A DNA stretch of 64,000 nucleotides. It comes from Deinococcus metalli (lineage in GTDB: Bacteria > Deinococcota > Deinococci > Deinococcales > Deinococcaceae). The notes beneath the pieces were generated by a model that saw nothing but the letters and a program-made list of their open reading frames with translations, ran no database searches and was not told the origin of the DNA. The first letter of the stretch is position 1; each line of letters begins with the position of its first letter. The stretch is from assembly GCF_014201805.1 (NCBI RefSeq), contig NZ_JACHFK010000001.1, positions 372,001 through 436,000 of the forward strand, read 5' to 3'. This document shows positions 14,505-27,500 of this stretch, one piece after another. The position numbers and the translations under genes were made by a program.

Positions 14505-15140
14505 TCAGCGGCGGTTGGGGTTGGCCATCTGCTCGGGCGGAATCACGCTGCCCTGCGCCTTGGCCTCGACCACGCTGGGCGGGTGCGGCAGCACGCCGGG
14601 ATGCGTGGGGGCTGGAGCGGACGCAGCCGGCGCGGTCTGGCTGGCCGCCGATACGGGGGGCACGGGCACCACCGGAGCGGCTGGCCGGGCCGGCGCGCCG
14701 TCGGGGCGGGGCGGGGTGGCCGGGCGGGCGCCGGTCTGGGGCGTGCCCGCCTTGTCCAGCAGGCTCTCCGCGAACCCTTCCAGGCGCGGGGTGATCACGC
14801 GGTCAGTGAGGGTCTTGACGGCCAGGGTGCCCAGCGTGGCGATCAGCGCGCCGCCGATGCCGCCCCCGCCGGACTGCGACTTCTGCGCCTTGATCAGCGC
14901 CTTCTGGTGCTTGACCGGGCTCTCGGCATCCACGTAGATTCGCCGGCTGCGGCGGAACTGTCGGCCGACCACGATGCCGAGCAGAGCGCCCACGGCGGAC
15001 GCGCCGCCCAGCATCTTCAGCGGGTCTTTCTGCATCTGCACGTGCAGGTTCGCCTGATCGGCCAGCGCGTCGATGCTGGCGCGCAGCTGCTCGCGGGCGG
15101 CCTCGCGCTCGGTCATGGTGAGGGGCGCGTCGGGGCTCAC
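14505..15140 (-). CDS. Membrane-anchored hypothetical protein with Pro/Ala tail
   Basis: The 211-residue product has an N-terminal helical part ([20 protein letters not shown]) and a glycine-rich hydrophobic segment near residues 43-60 ([17 protein letters not shown]) followed by basic residues. A second apolar stretch follows ([16 protein letters not shown]). The last 80 residues are a Pro-Ala-rich disordered tail. This layout resembles small ElaB/YqjD-like or DUF3618-like proteins. It overlaps the upstream holin-like gene by four bases (ATGA), so the pair forms an operon. Confidence 0.75.
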   Translation of the reverse strand: MSPDAPLTMTEREAAREQLRASIDALADQANLHVQMQKDPLKMLGGASAVGALLGIVVGRQFRRSRRIYVDAESPVKHQKALIKAQKSQSGGGGIGGALIATLGTLAVKTLTDRVITPRLEGFAESLLDKAGTPQTGARPATPPRPDGAPARPAAPVVPVPPVSAASQTAPAASAPAPTHPGVLPHPPSVVEAKAQGSVIPPEQMANPNRR

Positions 15141-15880
15141 GAGTTGTGCCCCCGGCGCATGTCGTCCTGGAAGGTGGGATCGGTGCTGACCGGAATGCCC
15201 GGCTGGGCGCGCGGCGCGGCCGGGTCCTTCTGCGAGGGGCTGTCGTGGTCCTTGCCCTCGATCTTCTCGTTCAGGCCGCTGCCGTACATGGCGGGCGTGC
15301 CGTCCGGCTGGCTCTCATACACCGGCACGGTGGTCTCGCCGCCCTCGACGCGCACGGTGGCGTGGCCGGCGTGTTCGGCCGTCACGCGGGTTTCACCGGC
15401 CGCGTGGTTCTGGGCGTCACGGCGCAGTTCGACCTTGCGGGCCTGCGGCGTGGTGTCGTCCGGCGCGCTGGCCGGACCGGCGCGGTGCGGGGTGCTCGGG
15501 GTCGGCTGGTCGTGGCTGTCGTCGCTCATGGCGGACCTCCGGATCAGGGGTTCTTCGGTCTTGACCTCGGCGCCCAGACGCTTAAGGCCCAGGAAGATCA
15601 GCGCGCCGGTCACGGCCAGGCTCAGCACGGCGATGATCAGCGCCGCGAACCACGGCCCGGCACCCAGACGGATCAGGGCGTAGAACACGGCCAGGATCAG
15701 GAAGATCAGGGCCATGACCAGCGGGCCGACCGCCGCGAGCAGCAGCACCACGCCGATTCCCTTCGCCTTGGCGATGTCGCCGACCTTGCGCGCGACGCCG
15801 TTGATCTCAGATTTCACGAGGGTCACACCCGCGTCGAACACGTCGACCAGCGCGCTCCCCATACTCTTGCGTTCTTCCAT
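15137..15880 (-). CDS. Phage-holin-family (DUF1469-like) membrane protein with hydrophilic tail
   Basis: Residues 1-118 match the Actinobacteriophage-holin/DUF1469 type. An amphipathic start ([16 protein letters not shown]) is followed by two membrane spans ([20 protein letters not shown] and a second at [19 protein letters not shown]). Despite the name, such proteins are usually chromosomal envelope proteins. A polar tail of about 130 residues follows. A strong ribosome site (GGAGG, six bases before an in-frame ATG at 15529) could also start that tail as a separate 130-residue protein (MSDDSHDQP). The main ATG at 15880 has GGAGGG upstream. Confidence 0.8.
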   Translation of the reverse strand: MEERKSMGSALVDVFDAGVTLVKSEINGVARKVGDIAKAKGIGVVLLLAAVGPLVMALIFLILAVFYALIRLGAGPWFAALIIAVLSLAVTGALIFLGLKRLGAEVKTEEPLIRRSAMSDDSHDQPTPSTPHRAGPASAPDDTTPQARKVELRRDAQNHAAGETRVTAEHAGHATVRVEGGETTVPVYESQPDGTPAMYGSGLNEKIEGKDHDSPSQKDPAAPRAQPGIPVSTDPTFQDDMRRGHNS

Positions 15881-15945
15881 GCAGCCCTCCACTCCCCTTC
15901 GTCCCGCACCGCATCGGGCGGTACAGACGAACTGAACTCCATCAG

Positions 15946-15951
15946 CATAAT
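15946..15951 (+). promoter_or_regulatory. -10 box, methyltransferase gene
   Basis: CATAAT ends seven bases before the ATG at 15959, which makes that ATG a likelier start than the one at 15950 inside the box. Confidence 0.4.
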
Positions 15952-15958
15952 GACTCGC

Positions 15959-16627
15959 ATGGACCGTCCGGCACAGCGCAAAGAAAACCTGAACCCGGCC
16001 GGGACCGAGCTGACCGCCGCCCAGCGCAGCAACCTGTGGCCCCTGACGGCGCGGGGATACACCGCGTGGCGCCGCGTGTCCCTGACCATGCTGGCCGGGC
16101 ACTCCTTCCCGCTGGAGCGCGAGGCCCGGCTGTTCCGCGCCCTGTGCGCGCCGCGGCCGGGCGAGTGGTGGCTGGACGCCGGCACCAGCACCGGCTACTA
16201 CGCAGCCCTGCTGGCGGACGCGGGCTGCCGCGTGCTGGCCGCGGACCTCAGCCCGGCGATGCTGGCCCAGGCGGCCCGTGAGCACCCGAATGCGGCCATC
16301 GACTGGGCGGTGCTGAACGTCGAGCACAGCGACCTGCCGGACGCGCGCTTCGACGGCGTGACGGTCGGCGCGACCCTGAACGAGACGCACGACCCCGCCC
16401 GCTTCCTGCGCGGCGCGGCGCGCGTGCTCCGCCCCGGCGGACAGCTGTGGCTGATGTACGTTCCCCGCACGGCCGGGCCGCTGCAACGCGTGCTGGCGCA
16501 GCCGGCGGCCGGCGGCCTGACCTTTCCCGACCCCGCGTGGGTGGCGCGGCAGTTGCCGGGCTTCACCCTCACGGACGGCCTGACGGTGGGGGCCGTGCGC
16601 TTCGAGCGGCATGTCCGCGGGGTGTGA
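15959..16627 (+). CDS. Class I SAM-dependent methyltransferase
   Basis: The product of about 222 residues has a Rossmann methyltransferase core. Motif I reads [17 protein letters not shown], followed by [14 protein letters not shown] (acidic end of beta-2), and the post-motif block [16 protein letters not shown] is also clear. The substrate is not evident. UbiE-like and small-molecule methyltransferases share this core. It lies directly upstream of crtB in the same direction with a 73-base gap, so a link to pigment metabolism is possible but unproven. The start at 15959 follows from the CATAAT box. The ATG at 15950 would add three residues. Confidence 0.83.
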   Translation: MDRPAQRKENLNPAGTELTAAQRSNLWPLTARGYTAWRRVSLTMLAGHSFPLEREARLFRALCAPRPGEWWLDAGTSTGYYAALLADAGCRVLAADLSPAMLAQAAREHPNAAIDWAVLNVEHSDLPDARFDGVTVGATLNETHDPARFLRGAARVLRPGGQLWLMYVPRTAGPLQRVLAQPAAGGLTFPDPAWVARQLPGFTLTDGLTVGAVRFERHVRGV

Positions 16628-16700
16628 CCGGCCGAGTCTGTAAGAAAGTGAGACGTTTGCGGCGCTGGGCTCCCCTTACACTCGTATCAAGGACCTCCCT

Positions 16701-17597
16701 GTGATTGAAGCGATGACCGCATCCACCGTGCCCGCCACCCTGAACCAGTCGGTGGCCCACTGCCGGGATGTGACGCGGGCACACTCCAAGACCTTCTACC
16801 TGGGGTCGCGCTTCTTCCCGCCGCGCCAGCGGGACGCGGTGTGGGCGGTGTACGCCGCGTGCCGCGACGGCGACGACATCGCCGACGAGACCAGCGGCGA
16901 GCGCGCGCACGAGGCGCTGGCCGAGTGGTGGCAACGCACCCAGCGGGCTTTCCAGGGCCAGCCCAGTGGGCGGCCCGGCGACCTCGCCCTGACGTGGGCG
17001 GCGCAGACCTACGCCATTCCGCTGTCGGCGTTTCACGAACTGCATGAGGGATTGCTGATGGACGTGCGCGGCCACACCTTCGAGACCATGGACGACCTGA
17101 CGCTGTACTGCCGCCGGGTGGCGGGCGTGGTGGGGTTCATGATCGCGCCGATCAGCGGCTACCACGGTGGAGAGCGGACGCTGGAGTACGCGCTGCACCT
17201 GGGTCAGGCGATGCAGCTCACGAACATCCTGCGCGACGTCGGCGAGGACCTCGCGCGCGGCCGGGTGTACCTGCCGCGCAGCGTCATGGCCCGCCACGGC
17301 GTGACGGACGCGACGCTGGAAGCTGGTGTGGTCACCCCCGCGTACCGCGCCCTGATGCGCGATCTGAGCGCCCTGGCCCGCCAGTGGTACGCGCAGGGCC
17401 GGCGCGGCATTCCGCTGCTGCACGGCAGTGGCCGCCTGGCCGTGGCGACCGCCGCCCGCGCGTACGAGGGCATCCTGGACGACCTGGCCCGCAACGACTT
17501 CGACAACTTCGGCCGCCGCGCGCACGTGAGCGGTCCCCGCAAGCTGATGATGCTCCCGCGCGTGTGGTGGGAACTGCGGACCGCGCCCACCCCCTGA
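16701..17597 (+). CDS. crtB: Phytoene synthase
   Basis: CrtB condenses two geranylgeranyl diphosphates to phytoene, the first step of carotenoid (deinoxanthin) synthesis. The 298-residue product shows both aspartate-rich motifs: [10 protein letters not shown] near residue 55 and [18 protein letters not shown] near 175. The fold signature [13 protein letters not shown] is near the start. It is followed by crtI after 58 bases, a standard operon order. GTG start, with AAGGACC upstream. Confidence 0.95.
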   Translation: MIEAMTASTVPATLNQSVAHCRDVTRAHSKTFYLGSRFFPPRQRDAVWAVYAACRDGDDIADETSGERAHEALAEWWQRTQRAFQGQPSGRPGDLALTWAAQTYAIPLSAFHELHEGLLMDVRGHTFETMDDLTLYCRRVAGVVGFMIAPISGYHGGERTLEYALHLGQAMQLTNILRDVGEDLARGRVYLPRSVMARHGVTDATLEAGVVTPAYRALMRDLSALARQWYAQGRRGIPLLHGSGRLAVATAARAYEGILDDLARNDFDNFGRRAHVSGPRKLMMLPRVWWELRTAPTP

Positions 17598-17655
17598 AGC
17601 CACGTCCCCACTCGCCCGCACGCCGCGCTGTCCGCGGCGGAAGGACTGCTCTGCC

Positions 17656-19326
<1,671 letters not shown>

Positions 19327-19328
19327 CG

Positions 19329-19682
19329 ATGAAGTTATTGACAAAGCCGACCCAGGCATCGACGACGATCGGGTGGTGCTGTCAATTTTTTCAGGAATAC
19401 CACTCGTATGGTGGTCGTCAGAACGCGGCCATCGTCGTCCTGCCGAAGAATCTGGAACCCGGCTACATGTTTGACATCCAATTCAGAATTGAAAGTGTAG
19501 AGAGCGAATCTAGGGAACCTCTAGTAACGAGCAAAAGTATTCTCAGTGTTGGGGGCATGCATATTCGAAACTGTCCGTGGTGTGGTCGTGATCTGGCGCG
19601 ATGGTACCGCCGGTCTGCACACCTGCTGGTACGACGTGAGCTCGATATTTCTCCCTTCCCACGAGGAGATTCTGCCGATTGA
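19329..19682 (+). CDS. Hypothetical protein with CPWCG zinc-knuckle-like motif
   Basis: The 117-residue product has the single block [14 protein letters not shown] near residue 81, a CxxC knuckle typical of small uncharacterised proteins, preceded by a beta-rich region. Its bases are richer in A and T than crtI or the next gene, which hints at later arrival. It starts two bases after crtI and its stop abuts the stop of the convergent hydrolase gene. No clear ribosome site is visible. The function is unknown. Confidence 0.55.
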   Translation: MKLLTKPTQASTTIGWCCQFFQEYHSYGGRQNAAIVVLPKNLEPGYMFDIQFRIESVESESREPLVTSKSILSVGGMHIRNCPWCGRDLARWYRRSAHLLVRRELDISPFPRGDSAD

Positions 19683-20513
19683 TCAGCCCGGTGCGTGCGC
19701 CCGCAGCCAGTCCACGATGATGCCGCGCACCTTCTCGCGGCACTCGTCGTTCAGGAGTTCGTGGTAGCCGCCGTCCTCCAGCACCAGCGTCTTGTCGGTC
19801 GACGCGACGGTCTGCACGAAGCGCTGGCTGCCCCGGGGATCGGTGATCGTGTCGGCGGTGCCGTGCACGACCAGGGTGGGCAGCGTCCACGCCGCGTACA
19901 GCGGCCACAGCGATGCACTCAGCGTCAGCATGCTCGCGCCGGTCAGGGCCGGCACCTTGCCGTGGTACATCACGGTGTCCGCCTCGTACGCGGCGACCTC
20001 GTCCGCGAGGCGGGACAGGCCGCCCGTGCCCAGGTCCGTGACGGGTAGGGCCGGCGCGATGCGGGCCAGCAGCGGGGCCAGCACCTTGACCAGGGCGGGT
20101 TCGGATTCGCCCACCAGCAGGGCCGGACTGGACAGCACCACGCCCGACACGCCGCGCGGATCGCGGGCCGCGCTGGCCGCCGTGATCAGGCCGCCCATGG
20201 AGTGCCCGAATAGGAACAGCGGGGTGCCCTGAACGCGCAGGACCTCGCGCGCCTTGAGGTGATCCTCGACGAGTACGGCCATGTCCACCACCGCGCGGCG
20301 CCCACCGGACGTGCCGTGTCCGCGCTGGTCGAAGCTGTACACGGTGAAGCCGGCGTCTACCAGGGTCGGAATCAGCGCGTGGTAGCGCTCGACGTAGCGG
20401 CCCGCGTACTCCCCGACGCCGTGCGACAGGAGCACACGGCCCCGCTCGTCCGGAGCGGCCCACACGAAACCCTGCACCGGGGCGCCCGGCACCGTCCACT
20501 GCTGAGGTTGCAT
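19683..20513 (-). CDS. Alpha/beta hydrolase, monoacylglycerol-lipase-like
   Basis: The 276-residue serine hydrolase shows [13 protein letters not shown] (oxyanion region), [12 protein letters not shown], the nucleophile elbow FGHSMGG and [12 protein letters not shown] with the catalytic Asp. The His is in [10 protein letters not shown]. This set matches the monoacylglycerol lipase/lysophospholipase group. No signal peptide is present. TAGACT lies six bases before the ATG, so the message is probably leaderless. Its natural substrate is not known. Confidence 0.9.
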   Translation of the reverse strand: MQPQQWTVPGAPVQGFVWAAPDERGRVLLSHGVGEYAGRYVERYHALIPTLVDAGFTVYSFDQRGHGTSGGRRAVVDMAVLVEDHLKAREVLRVQGTPLFLFGHSMGGLITAASAARDPRGVSGVVLSSPALLVGESEPALVKVLAPLLARIAPALPVTDLGTGGLSRLADEVAAYEADTVMYHGKVPALTGASMLTLSASLWPLYAAWTLPTLVVHGTADTITDPRGSQRFVQTVASTDKTLVLEDGGYHELLNDECREKVRGIIVDWLRAHAPG

Positions 20514-20519
20514 AGGCCG

Positions 20520-20525
20520 AGTCTA
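20520..20525 (-). promoter_or_regulatory. -10 box, alpha/beta hydrolase gene
   Basis: TAGACT on the minus strand, six bases before the ATG. Leaderless arrangement. Confidence 0.45.
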
Positions 20526-20590
20526 AACCGCGCGGCGCACATGAACCCTCCGTAAAGGCACGGAGGGTCAGTTCACGGCACACTCCAGGC

Positions 20591-21028
20591 ATGGCAGACA
20601 TTGCAAGAAAGGCATCGGCCCACTGGGAAGGCGACCTGCGCAGCGGCAAGGGCACCGTCAGCAGTGGCAGCGGCACCCTGAAAGACGCGCAGTACTCGTT
20701 CGGCACCCGCTTCGAGAACGGCGTGGGCACCAACCCCGAGGAGTTGCTGGCCGCCGCCCACGCCGGGTGCTTCACCATGCAGCTCTCGGCGCTGCTGGCG
20801 AACCACGGCCACACCATCGAGTCCCTGGACACCCAGGCCACCTGCGAGATGGAACGCGCCGGCGCCGGCTTCAAGGTCAGCCGCATGGTGCTGACCGTGC
20901 GCGGCAAGGTCACCGGCAGCGACCAGGCCGACTTCGAGGAGCACGTGAAGCAGGCCGCCGACATGTGCCCCCTGAGCAACGTCATGAAGGGCAACGTCGA
21001 GATCGTCCACGAAGCCGTCCTCGAGTAA
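20591..21028 (+). CDS. OsmC-family peroxiredoxin
   Basis: This 145-residue enzyme reduces organic peroxides with a pair of cysteines. Cys60 in [15 protein letters not shown] and Cys126 in AADMCPLSN are at the usual places for OsmC. The opening block [19 protein letters not shown] is OsmC-like rather than Ohr-like. It stands alone, with a convergent acylphosphatase gene and a shared strong hairpin after it. Peroxide defence fits a radiation-tolerant genus. Confidence 0.92.
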   Translation: MADIARKASAHWEGDLRSGKGTVSSGSGTLKDAQYSFGTRFENGVGTNPEELLAAAHAGCFTMQLSALLANHGHTIESLDTQATCEMERAGAGFKVSRMVLTVRGKVTGSDQADFEEHVKQAADMCPLSNVMKGNVEIVHEAVLE

Positions 21029-21040
21029 GGACCGTCTTCA

Positions 21041-21074
21041 GGCCGCGCCCCGGGTTGGACACCGGGGCGCGGCC
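21041..21074. terminator. Bidirectional hairpin between osmC-type gene and acylphosphatase gene
   Basis: GGCCGCGCCCCGG (21041-21053) and CCGGGGCGCGGCC (21062-21074) form a perfect 13-pair stem with an eight-base loop. It lies between two convergent genes, with no U-tract on either side. Confidence 0.6.
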
Positions 21075-21099
21075 TGTGTGCATCCGGTGCGGGCCGGCG

Positions 21100-21363
21100 T
21101 CAGTAGATGTGGAAGTCCTTCAGGCCGGTCGCCTCGGCGTACTGGGTCTGCACGTCCTGCACGCGGGCGTGGGGTGGGCCGCGGCCGATCCAGTGGAGCA
21201 GCCGGGCCAGGTCGTCCTGCTGCCCCTCGGCGACGACTTCCACCCGGCCGTCCAGAAGGTTCTCGGCGTAGCCGTGAAGATTCAGGTCCCGGGCGCGGCG
21301 TTGCACGTACTGGCGGTACCCGACGCCCTGCACGGTGCCGGAAACGAGGGCGGTCAGACGCAT
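21100..21363 (-). CDS. acyP: Acylphosphatase
   Basis: This small enzyme of 87 residues hydrolyses acyl phosphates. The active block GTVQGVGYRQYVQRRA carries the phosphate loop and catalytic Arg, and the Asn lies in LHGYAENLLDGRVEVVAEG. The ATG at 21363 is chosen because TACCAT lies seven bases before it. An ATG nine bases further upstream would fall inside that box. Confidence 0.93.
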   Translation of the reverse strand: MRLTALVSGTVQGVGYRQYVQRRARDLNLHGYAENLLDGRVEVVAEGQQDDLARLLHWIGRGPPHARVQDVQTQYAEATGLKDFHIY

Positions 21364-21370
21364 GGCGACC

Positions 21371-21376
21371 ATGGTA
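21371..21376 (-). promoter_or_regulatory. -10 box of acyP
   Basis: TACCAT on the minus strand, seven bases before the chosen ATG. The box itself contains the alternative upstream ATG. Confidence 0.4.
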
Positions 21377-21455
21377 TCCGCCCGGCGCCCTCCAGGCTGC
21401 GGCGCAGCTGACGGTTGGGTGAGACCCGCGCGCGTGCCCCTCACGCGAAGCTGCG

Positions 21456-21461
21456 TAGAAT
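21456..21461 (+). promoter_or_regulatory. -10 box ahead of tamB leader peptide
   Basis: TAGAAT is followed after seven bases by the ATG of a 14-codon frame. The spacing equals that of the leaderless genes in this window. Confidence 0.45.
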
Positions 21462-21468
21462 GCGGGCG

Positions 21469-21513
21469 ATGCAGCGTCGTGGACGGGTCTGGCGGGAACG
21501 GGTGGGCGCGTGA
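21469..21513 (+). CDS. Possible 14-residue leader peptide of tamB
   Basis: ATG 21469 opens MQRRGRVWRERVGA, and its TGA overlaps the GTG start of tamB as GTGA. The peptide has six arginines in 14 residues. The only promoter-like box (TAGAAT) is placed for leaderless translation of this peptide, not of tamB, and tamB has no good ribosome site. Coupled entry of ribosomes into tamB is therefore plausible. This is an inference from spacing and overlap only. Confidence 0.4.
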   Translation: MQRRGRVWRERVGA

Positions 21514-24500
21514 CGGACGACCCACGTCCGCCCAGCCGCGAACGGCCCCAGCCAGACCCGTCCACCGCTGCCGGGTCCGACCCCGCTCCGGGCGCGCCGC
21601 GCCGGCGGCGCCGGGTGTGGCCGTGGGCGCTGCTGGGCGTGCTGGCCGCCGCGGTGCTGGTTGTGGCCTTCCTGCCCACGCTGTTCGGCGGGCTGCTGGT
21701 GCGGCAGTACGGCGGCCCTGCGGGCGTCACGGCCGGGCGGGTCAGCGGGCCGCTGTGGGCGCCGCGTGTGGACACCCTGGGCGTGACCCTGCCGGGCGTG
21801 CAGGCCAGGGCCGGCAGCGTGGGCGTGAGTGTGGCCGGGCTGGACGTGGCTCGCAAGACCGTGACGCTGAACGTGCAGGCGGCCGACGCGACCGTGGCGC
21901 TGCGCCTGAAGGACCTCCTAGGCGGCCAAGGCGGGACCGGTGGAGGCGGCGGCGGGTGGTCCGTGCGGCTGGGCCGGCTGGACGTGCGCTCGACCCGCGT
22001 GACCGTGGACGGTCAGGGCGTCAACATCCCGGACGGGCAGTTCACGGTGCAGCCCGGCCCGGACGGCGCGCTCGCGGTGCGTGGAACCACGAACCACGGC
22101 CCGGCGAAGGCCGACGTGCGGATCGGTCAGGGCGCGGCCGGGAACATCGTCACCATCCACTTTGACGCGGACGCCCGCATCGTGAACCAGTACTGGCCGG
22201 GTGTGACGGGCGGGCAGCTCAGCGGGCAGTACGTCATCGGGGACGGTCCTCCGCGCGGGGACGTGAAGCTCACAGGCGGAGCGCTGCGCGTGCCGGAAGC
22301 CAAGTTCGTGACGGTCACTGGCATCACCGGCAGCGCGACCCACCGCGGCGACGACATCCACTACACCCTGACCGGCCAGGGCTGGAACGGTCCGGTCACC
22401 GCGACCGGCGGCGTGGACCTGAAGGCGAAGAACTGGACGGTCACGGCCGACGCCACGCCGACCGTCGCCGGGCTGGCGCGGGCGCTGGGCACCACGGGGC
22501 GCGGCGATCTGAAGCTGCGCGTCACGGCGGGCGGCTGGACCACCGTGCGCGTCAAGGCCTACGCGCAGGGCGCGGGCGCGCTGGCCGGCGTGGCCTTCAC
22601 GAACGCGAAGGCCGAGTACACCTTCCTGAACGAGAACGGGCAGCGCACGCCGCAGACGAACGACCTGGCGTTCAGCGCCGAGACGCAGCTCGCCGGCGCG
22701 CCGCAGCGGATAGAGGGGGACTGGGCCTTCAACCGGGCGGGGCGCGCCACCGTCGCGGGCTCACTGGGGCAGAAGCCGCTGGACGTGCAGGCGACCATCA
22801 GTGCGCGCAACGTCCTGAGCTTCAGCGGCACGGGTCTGGGCGGCCCGCTGCGCGGCACCTTCGCGCTGGGTGGCCTGGCCCTGGACGCGGTGCTGAATCC
22901 CACGTACGGGGCGGCGCGGGCGCGCGTGGCCGTAAGCGGCGTGCCCACGGACCTGCGCGCCGTGATCACCGGCGGCCGCGCGGGACCGTTCGAGCTGGCC
23001 GGCACGGCCGTGCTCGACACCGCGGGCCTGCGGGCGGATCTGGGCACCGCGACCGTGAACCTCGACCGCTCGTTCCGGGGCACGTGGACCGCGCGGAATC
23101 TCCAGGGGGCGGGCGTGACGCTGGACGGCTCGGGCCGCCTCGACCTGACCGGCGGGGACGTCACAGGTACGCTGGCGGCGCGGGTGCCGGGCCTGACCGA
23201 CACGCTGCGCGGACCGCTGGCCCTGAACTACGTGCGGCAGCAGGGTACCTTCGCGCCGGGCGCGCAGCTCCTGACCTGGGCGGGTGACTCGTTCCGGGCC
23301 AGCGTGCGCGGCCTGCGGGCTGCCGGGGGCGTCCGCGTGGACGGCAACGTGACCGTCACCACGACCCTCAAGGCCTTCGGCACCGTGACGGCGCGCGGCA
23401 ACGGCTACGACATCACGGCGACCGGCCGGGGCACCCGCGCCAGCGTGCGCGCCGTGGCGGGCGGCGTGACGGTGCTGGCCGACACCGCTCTGAGTGCGCC
23501 TTACGACACGACGGCCCGCGTGCAGGGCGCGGACATCCAGGGCACCCTCAGCGTGGGCCAGGGCGTGCGCTTCACCCTGACTACCCGGGGCGAGACCGCG
23601 CGCGGCGTGATTGACGGGCAGAGCGTGACCGCGACCGGCCGGGTGAACCTGGCGGCGCTGCGCCCGCTGGTGCGGATCGCGGACTTGGACGGCACGCTCG
23701 ACCTGAACCTCGTCGGCACGGGTGGCACGGCGTGGGTGAAGGCCGGGGCCGCCGGTGCCACCATAACGGGCACGCTGAGCCGCGCAGCCAGCGCCGTCCG
23801 GGCAGACCTCGGCGCCTCGTTCGGCGGCGTGTCGGCCCGGCTGGCGGGCCGCGTGTTCCCGGACGTGCAGGCCAGCGGCACCGTGAGCGCCCAGGGCCAG
23901 ACCCTGAACGTGGCGCTCGCCGGGCCGTACGGGAACCTCGGCGCCCGCGCGACCGGCCGCACCGGCGATCTCGCCTTCGGCGGCGTGACCATTCCCGCCC
24001 AGGCCGTGAACCTGCGCGGGACCGTCACGCCCCGGCTGGCCGTGAGCGGCACGTGGGGCGACCTGAGCGCCACCTACGACGCCGCGACCGGACTGGCGCG
24101 CGTGACCGGGCAGCAGGCACTGACGGCCTTCGGGCAGGCGGGCCGGGTGCAGGGCGGCGCCACGTGGGGGCCGCCCACGGCCGGGAGCACGGCATGGCGC
24201 GGCATGATCGACGTGCAGGGCGTCCTCGACCAGTACACCCTGAGTGCCCGCGGCCCGTGGAACGCCCTGGACCTGCTCGTCACGGACGCCGAGGGCCTCC
24301 AGGCGCGCGGCACCGCTGCCCTGCCGGACGGGCGCTACTCGGTCAGCGTGAGCGGTCCCATCGCCAGCCAGACGGGCCAGAGCGGCCTGTACGTGGACGG
24401 CCACATCGAGGGCCGGGGCACCGAGCCGCGCGGCCGGGTGACCGTGTCGGACGGGCGCGGCGGGCGTGCCACCGTGGACCTGCGCGGCTTCTCGGAGTTC

Positions 24501-27500
24501 GACGTGAAGTCGCGCGGCCTCACGCTGGCCGGACAGGCCCTCACGGGCGACCTGAGCGCCCGCGGGGGCCTCCTGACCGGCGCGCTGACCGCCGGGCCGC
24601 TGGCCGTCACTGCCACCGACGGACGCATCCGCGCCACCGGCGCCTTCGCCGGACACGACGTGGTCGCCAGTGGCAAGCTCACCCTGCCCGCGACCGTCTC
24701 GGACCTGAACGTGCGCGTGCGCGGTCCATACCTCGACGCGGACGCCCGCGGCGGCGTCGCGGACCTGCGCGGCACCGTGACCGTCAAGGCCCAGGCGTAC
24801 GGCACCGCCCCCGCTCGCGTGATAGTGCCGGCCCAGACCTTCCCCCTCAGCGTGTCGCTGACCGGCGCCCGGGTCGCCGTGGGCGGCCTGACATACCGCG
24901 CGGGCACGTGGGCGGGCACCCTGCGGGCCACCTACACCCTGGCCGGCACGCCGGGTACTCTGCGTGTAGAGGGCACTGGCGCCGGACTGGCCGCCGTGCC
25001 CGCCGGGCCGCTCACCGGGCGCGTCACGGTGCTGCCCGCGCTGGGCGGCACGCTCCAGGCGAGCCTCGCGCCCTTCGCCGGCGTGCTGCCCGCCGCGCTG
25101 CGGCCGGAGATCACGCCGGGGCGGGTGCTCGTGACGCTCGCGCCGACCTCGGCCACGCTGGCTCTGAATGGCACGCGCTACCAGGGCGAGAACCTGGGCC
25201 TGGACGCCCGCGTGTCGTGGCAGGGCGGCCTGCGCGCCGCCGGCACCCTGACGCACCCCGGCACGCGGATTCCCGTGCGCTACGACGGCCAGACTCTGGC
25301 GGTCTCGGGCGCCGTGCTGGACGCCCGCGCGCTGCGTCCGCTGCTCCCGGGCGTCCAGGGGCGCGCCACGCTGGACGTGCAGGTGCCGGGCCTGGACACT
25401 GCGCGGGCCAGCGGCCGGGCGACCGTGGACCTCCGCGCGCAGGGCCAGCGGGCCGCCGGCACCGTGCGGCTGGCGCGCGGCCAGCTCTCGGCCGACCTGA
25501 CCAGCGACCTGAACGGCGTGCCGATCCGCGTGGCCGGAGCGCTGTACCCGCGCGCGGACGCCCTTGTGACATACCAGGCCCTCAGCGGTACGCTGCGCGG
25601 CTCGGCCGACACGGCGCTCACCTTGGCCGTGACCGGCACCTACCAGAAGCAGGCCGTCAACCTGACAGCCACGGCCGGCGGCCTGAGCGGCTCCGCGCCG
25701 ACCCTGCGCGTGACCGGCCGGGCCGCCGGAGCCGACGTCGCGCTCGCTGTGGCGCGCGGCGCCGGAAGCGGCCTCGCCATGTGGCGCGCGGCCGGCACCG
25801 CGAGCCTCGCGGACCTGAAGCCGCTGGCCGGAACGGCCGGGCACGTCCAGGCCACCGTCGGCGGCACGCTGGCCGACCTGCGCGTGACCGCGCGCGGCGA
25901 GGCGGCGGGCGTGGCCTTCACCGCGCCGCTGAGCTACCGGGACTCGGTACTGCGCGTGCAGGGCGCCACCGCCCGCCTGTCGGTGGGCACCGTGAGGGCC
26001 AGCGGGACGGTGCTGCCCGGTCTGGCGCTCAGCGCCCGCGCGACCCTGACCGGAGGGCTGCCCGGCACGTACACCGCGCAGCTCGGGGGCACCTTCGCCC
26101 GACCCGACGTGAGCGTCCAGGGTCGCCTGAGCGGCGGTGTGGCGGGGCTCCAGGCGACCGGATCACAGATGAGCGCGCACCTGCTCGGCCGGGACTACCG
26201 CGCGGTCCTGACCGGCCCGCGGCTGGCCGGAACCGTGCGCGGCCAGCTCGGCGCGAACGCGCTGGGCGGCGTGCTGGACGCGCAGGTGAAGCTGAACACT
26301 ACGTACCTCGCGGGCGATACCCGGGTCGACCTGCGCGGCACGCCCGGCTGGAACCTCCGCGCGGGCTGGAGCGGCCACCTGCGCGCGACCGGCACCGTGC
26401 CCGGCGGCCCGCTCGACGCCGTGCTCGACGGCCAGGGCGATCTGAAACTCGCGGGCATGGTCGGCGTGCCCCCGCAGCAGGCGCGCGTGACCGCGACGCT
26501 GCCCGCCACGCTGCCGTTCCGGCCGGGCGGCAGCGTGACCCTCGCGGCCTTCGATGCGGGCGTGCTGTGGGGCCGCGCGGACCAGCTGCGCGTGACCGGC
26601 ACCGCCACCCTGAGCGGCCGCACGTGGAGCGCTCCCGTCGCCTCCTTCGTGGGCGCCGTGGCGGACAGCGGCGGCGACCTCAGCGGCGACGTCGGCGCCA
26701 CGTACCGCGCCGGAGACGTCAGCGTGCGGCTGGCCGGGCCGAAGGTGGCGGGCGGCGCCACGTTGCAGGGGGGCCGCTACGACGTGACCCTGCGCGCCGA
26801 GCCCGTGCACCTCGCGCGGCTGCTGCCGGCCAGCCTGGACATCCCCACCCTGGACGTCGCGGGCCGCGTCACCGCGAGCGGCACCGTGAGCGGCGGGCCG
26901 CAGCGCGTGGAACTGCGCACGCTGGCGATCCGCGGCACGCAGGGGCAGGCCGGTCCCTTCAGCGTCTACGGCAGCGCCACCTACACGCCCCGGCAGATCG
27001 ATGCGGCCCTGAGCGGCAGCCTGCGCGGCGGCGTGCTGCGCGCCCAGGGCGCCCTGCCGGCCGGCGTGCACGTCACCGTCAGCGATCTGGCCACGCAGTA
27101 CGTCGGCGCCGCGTCCCTCGGGCGGGGCACGCTGGGGGCGGACCTCACCCTGCGCGGCTCGGCGGCCGATCCGACCGTCGAGGGCACCGTGAGCGCCCGC
27201 ACGGACGCGGTGGACGCGCTGCTCACCCTGGCGGGCCGGGTGCGTGATCCGCACGCCACCGCTCGGGCCACGCTGCTCGGCGCGGCGCGCGGCACGGTGT
27301 ACGCCGACCTTAGGAATCTGAACGTCCCGCAGGGCCGCGTGACCGCCCGCGTGTACGGCACGGTCGGCAGCGGCGCGAACGAGGCGAAGCTCGACCTGCG
27401 GGGCGAGTGGCCGAACCTCGCGGGCACACTGCGGGCCAGCGTGGCGGGCGTGAAGCAGCCCGTGACCCTCACCGGCGACGGGCGCGGCGCATACCGCCTC

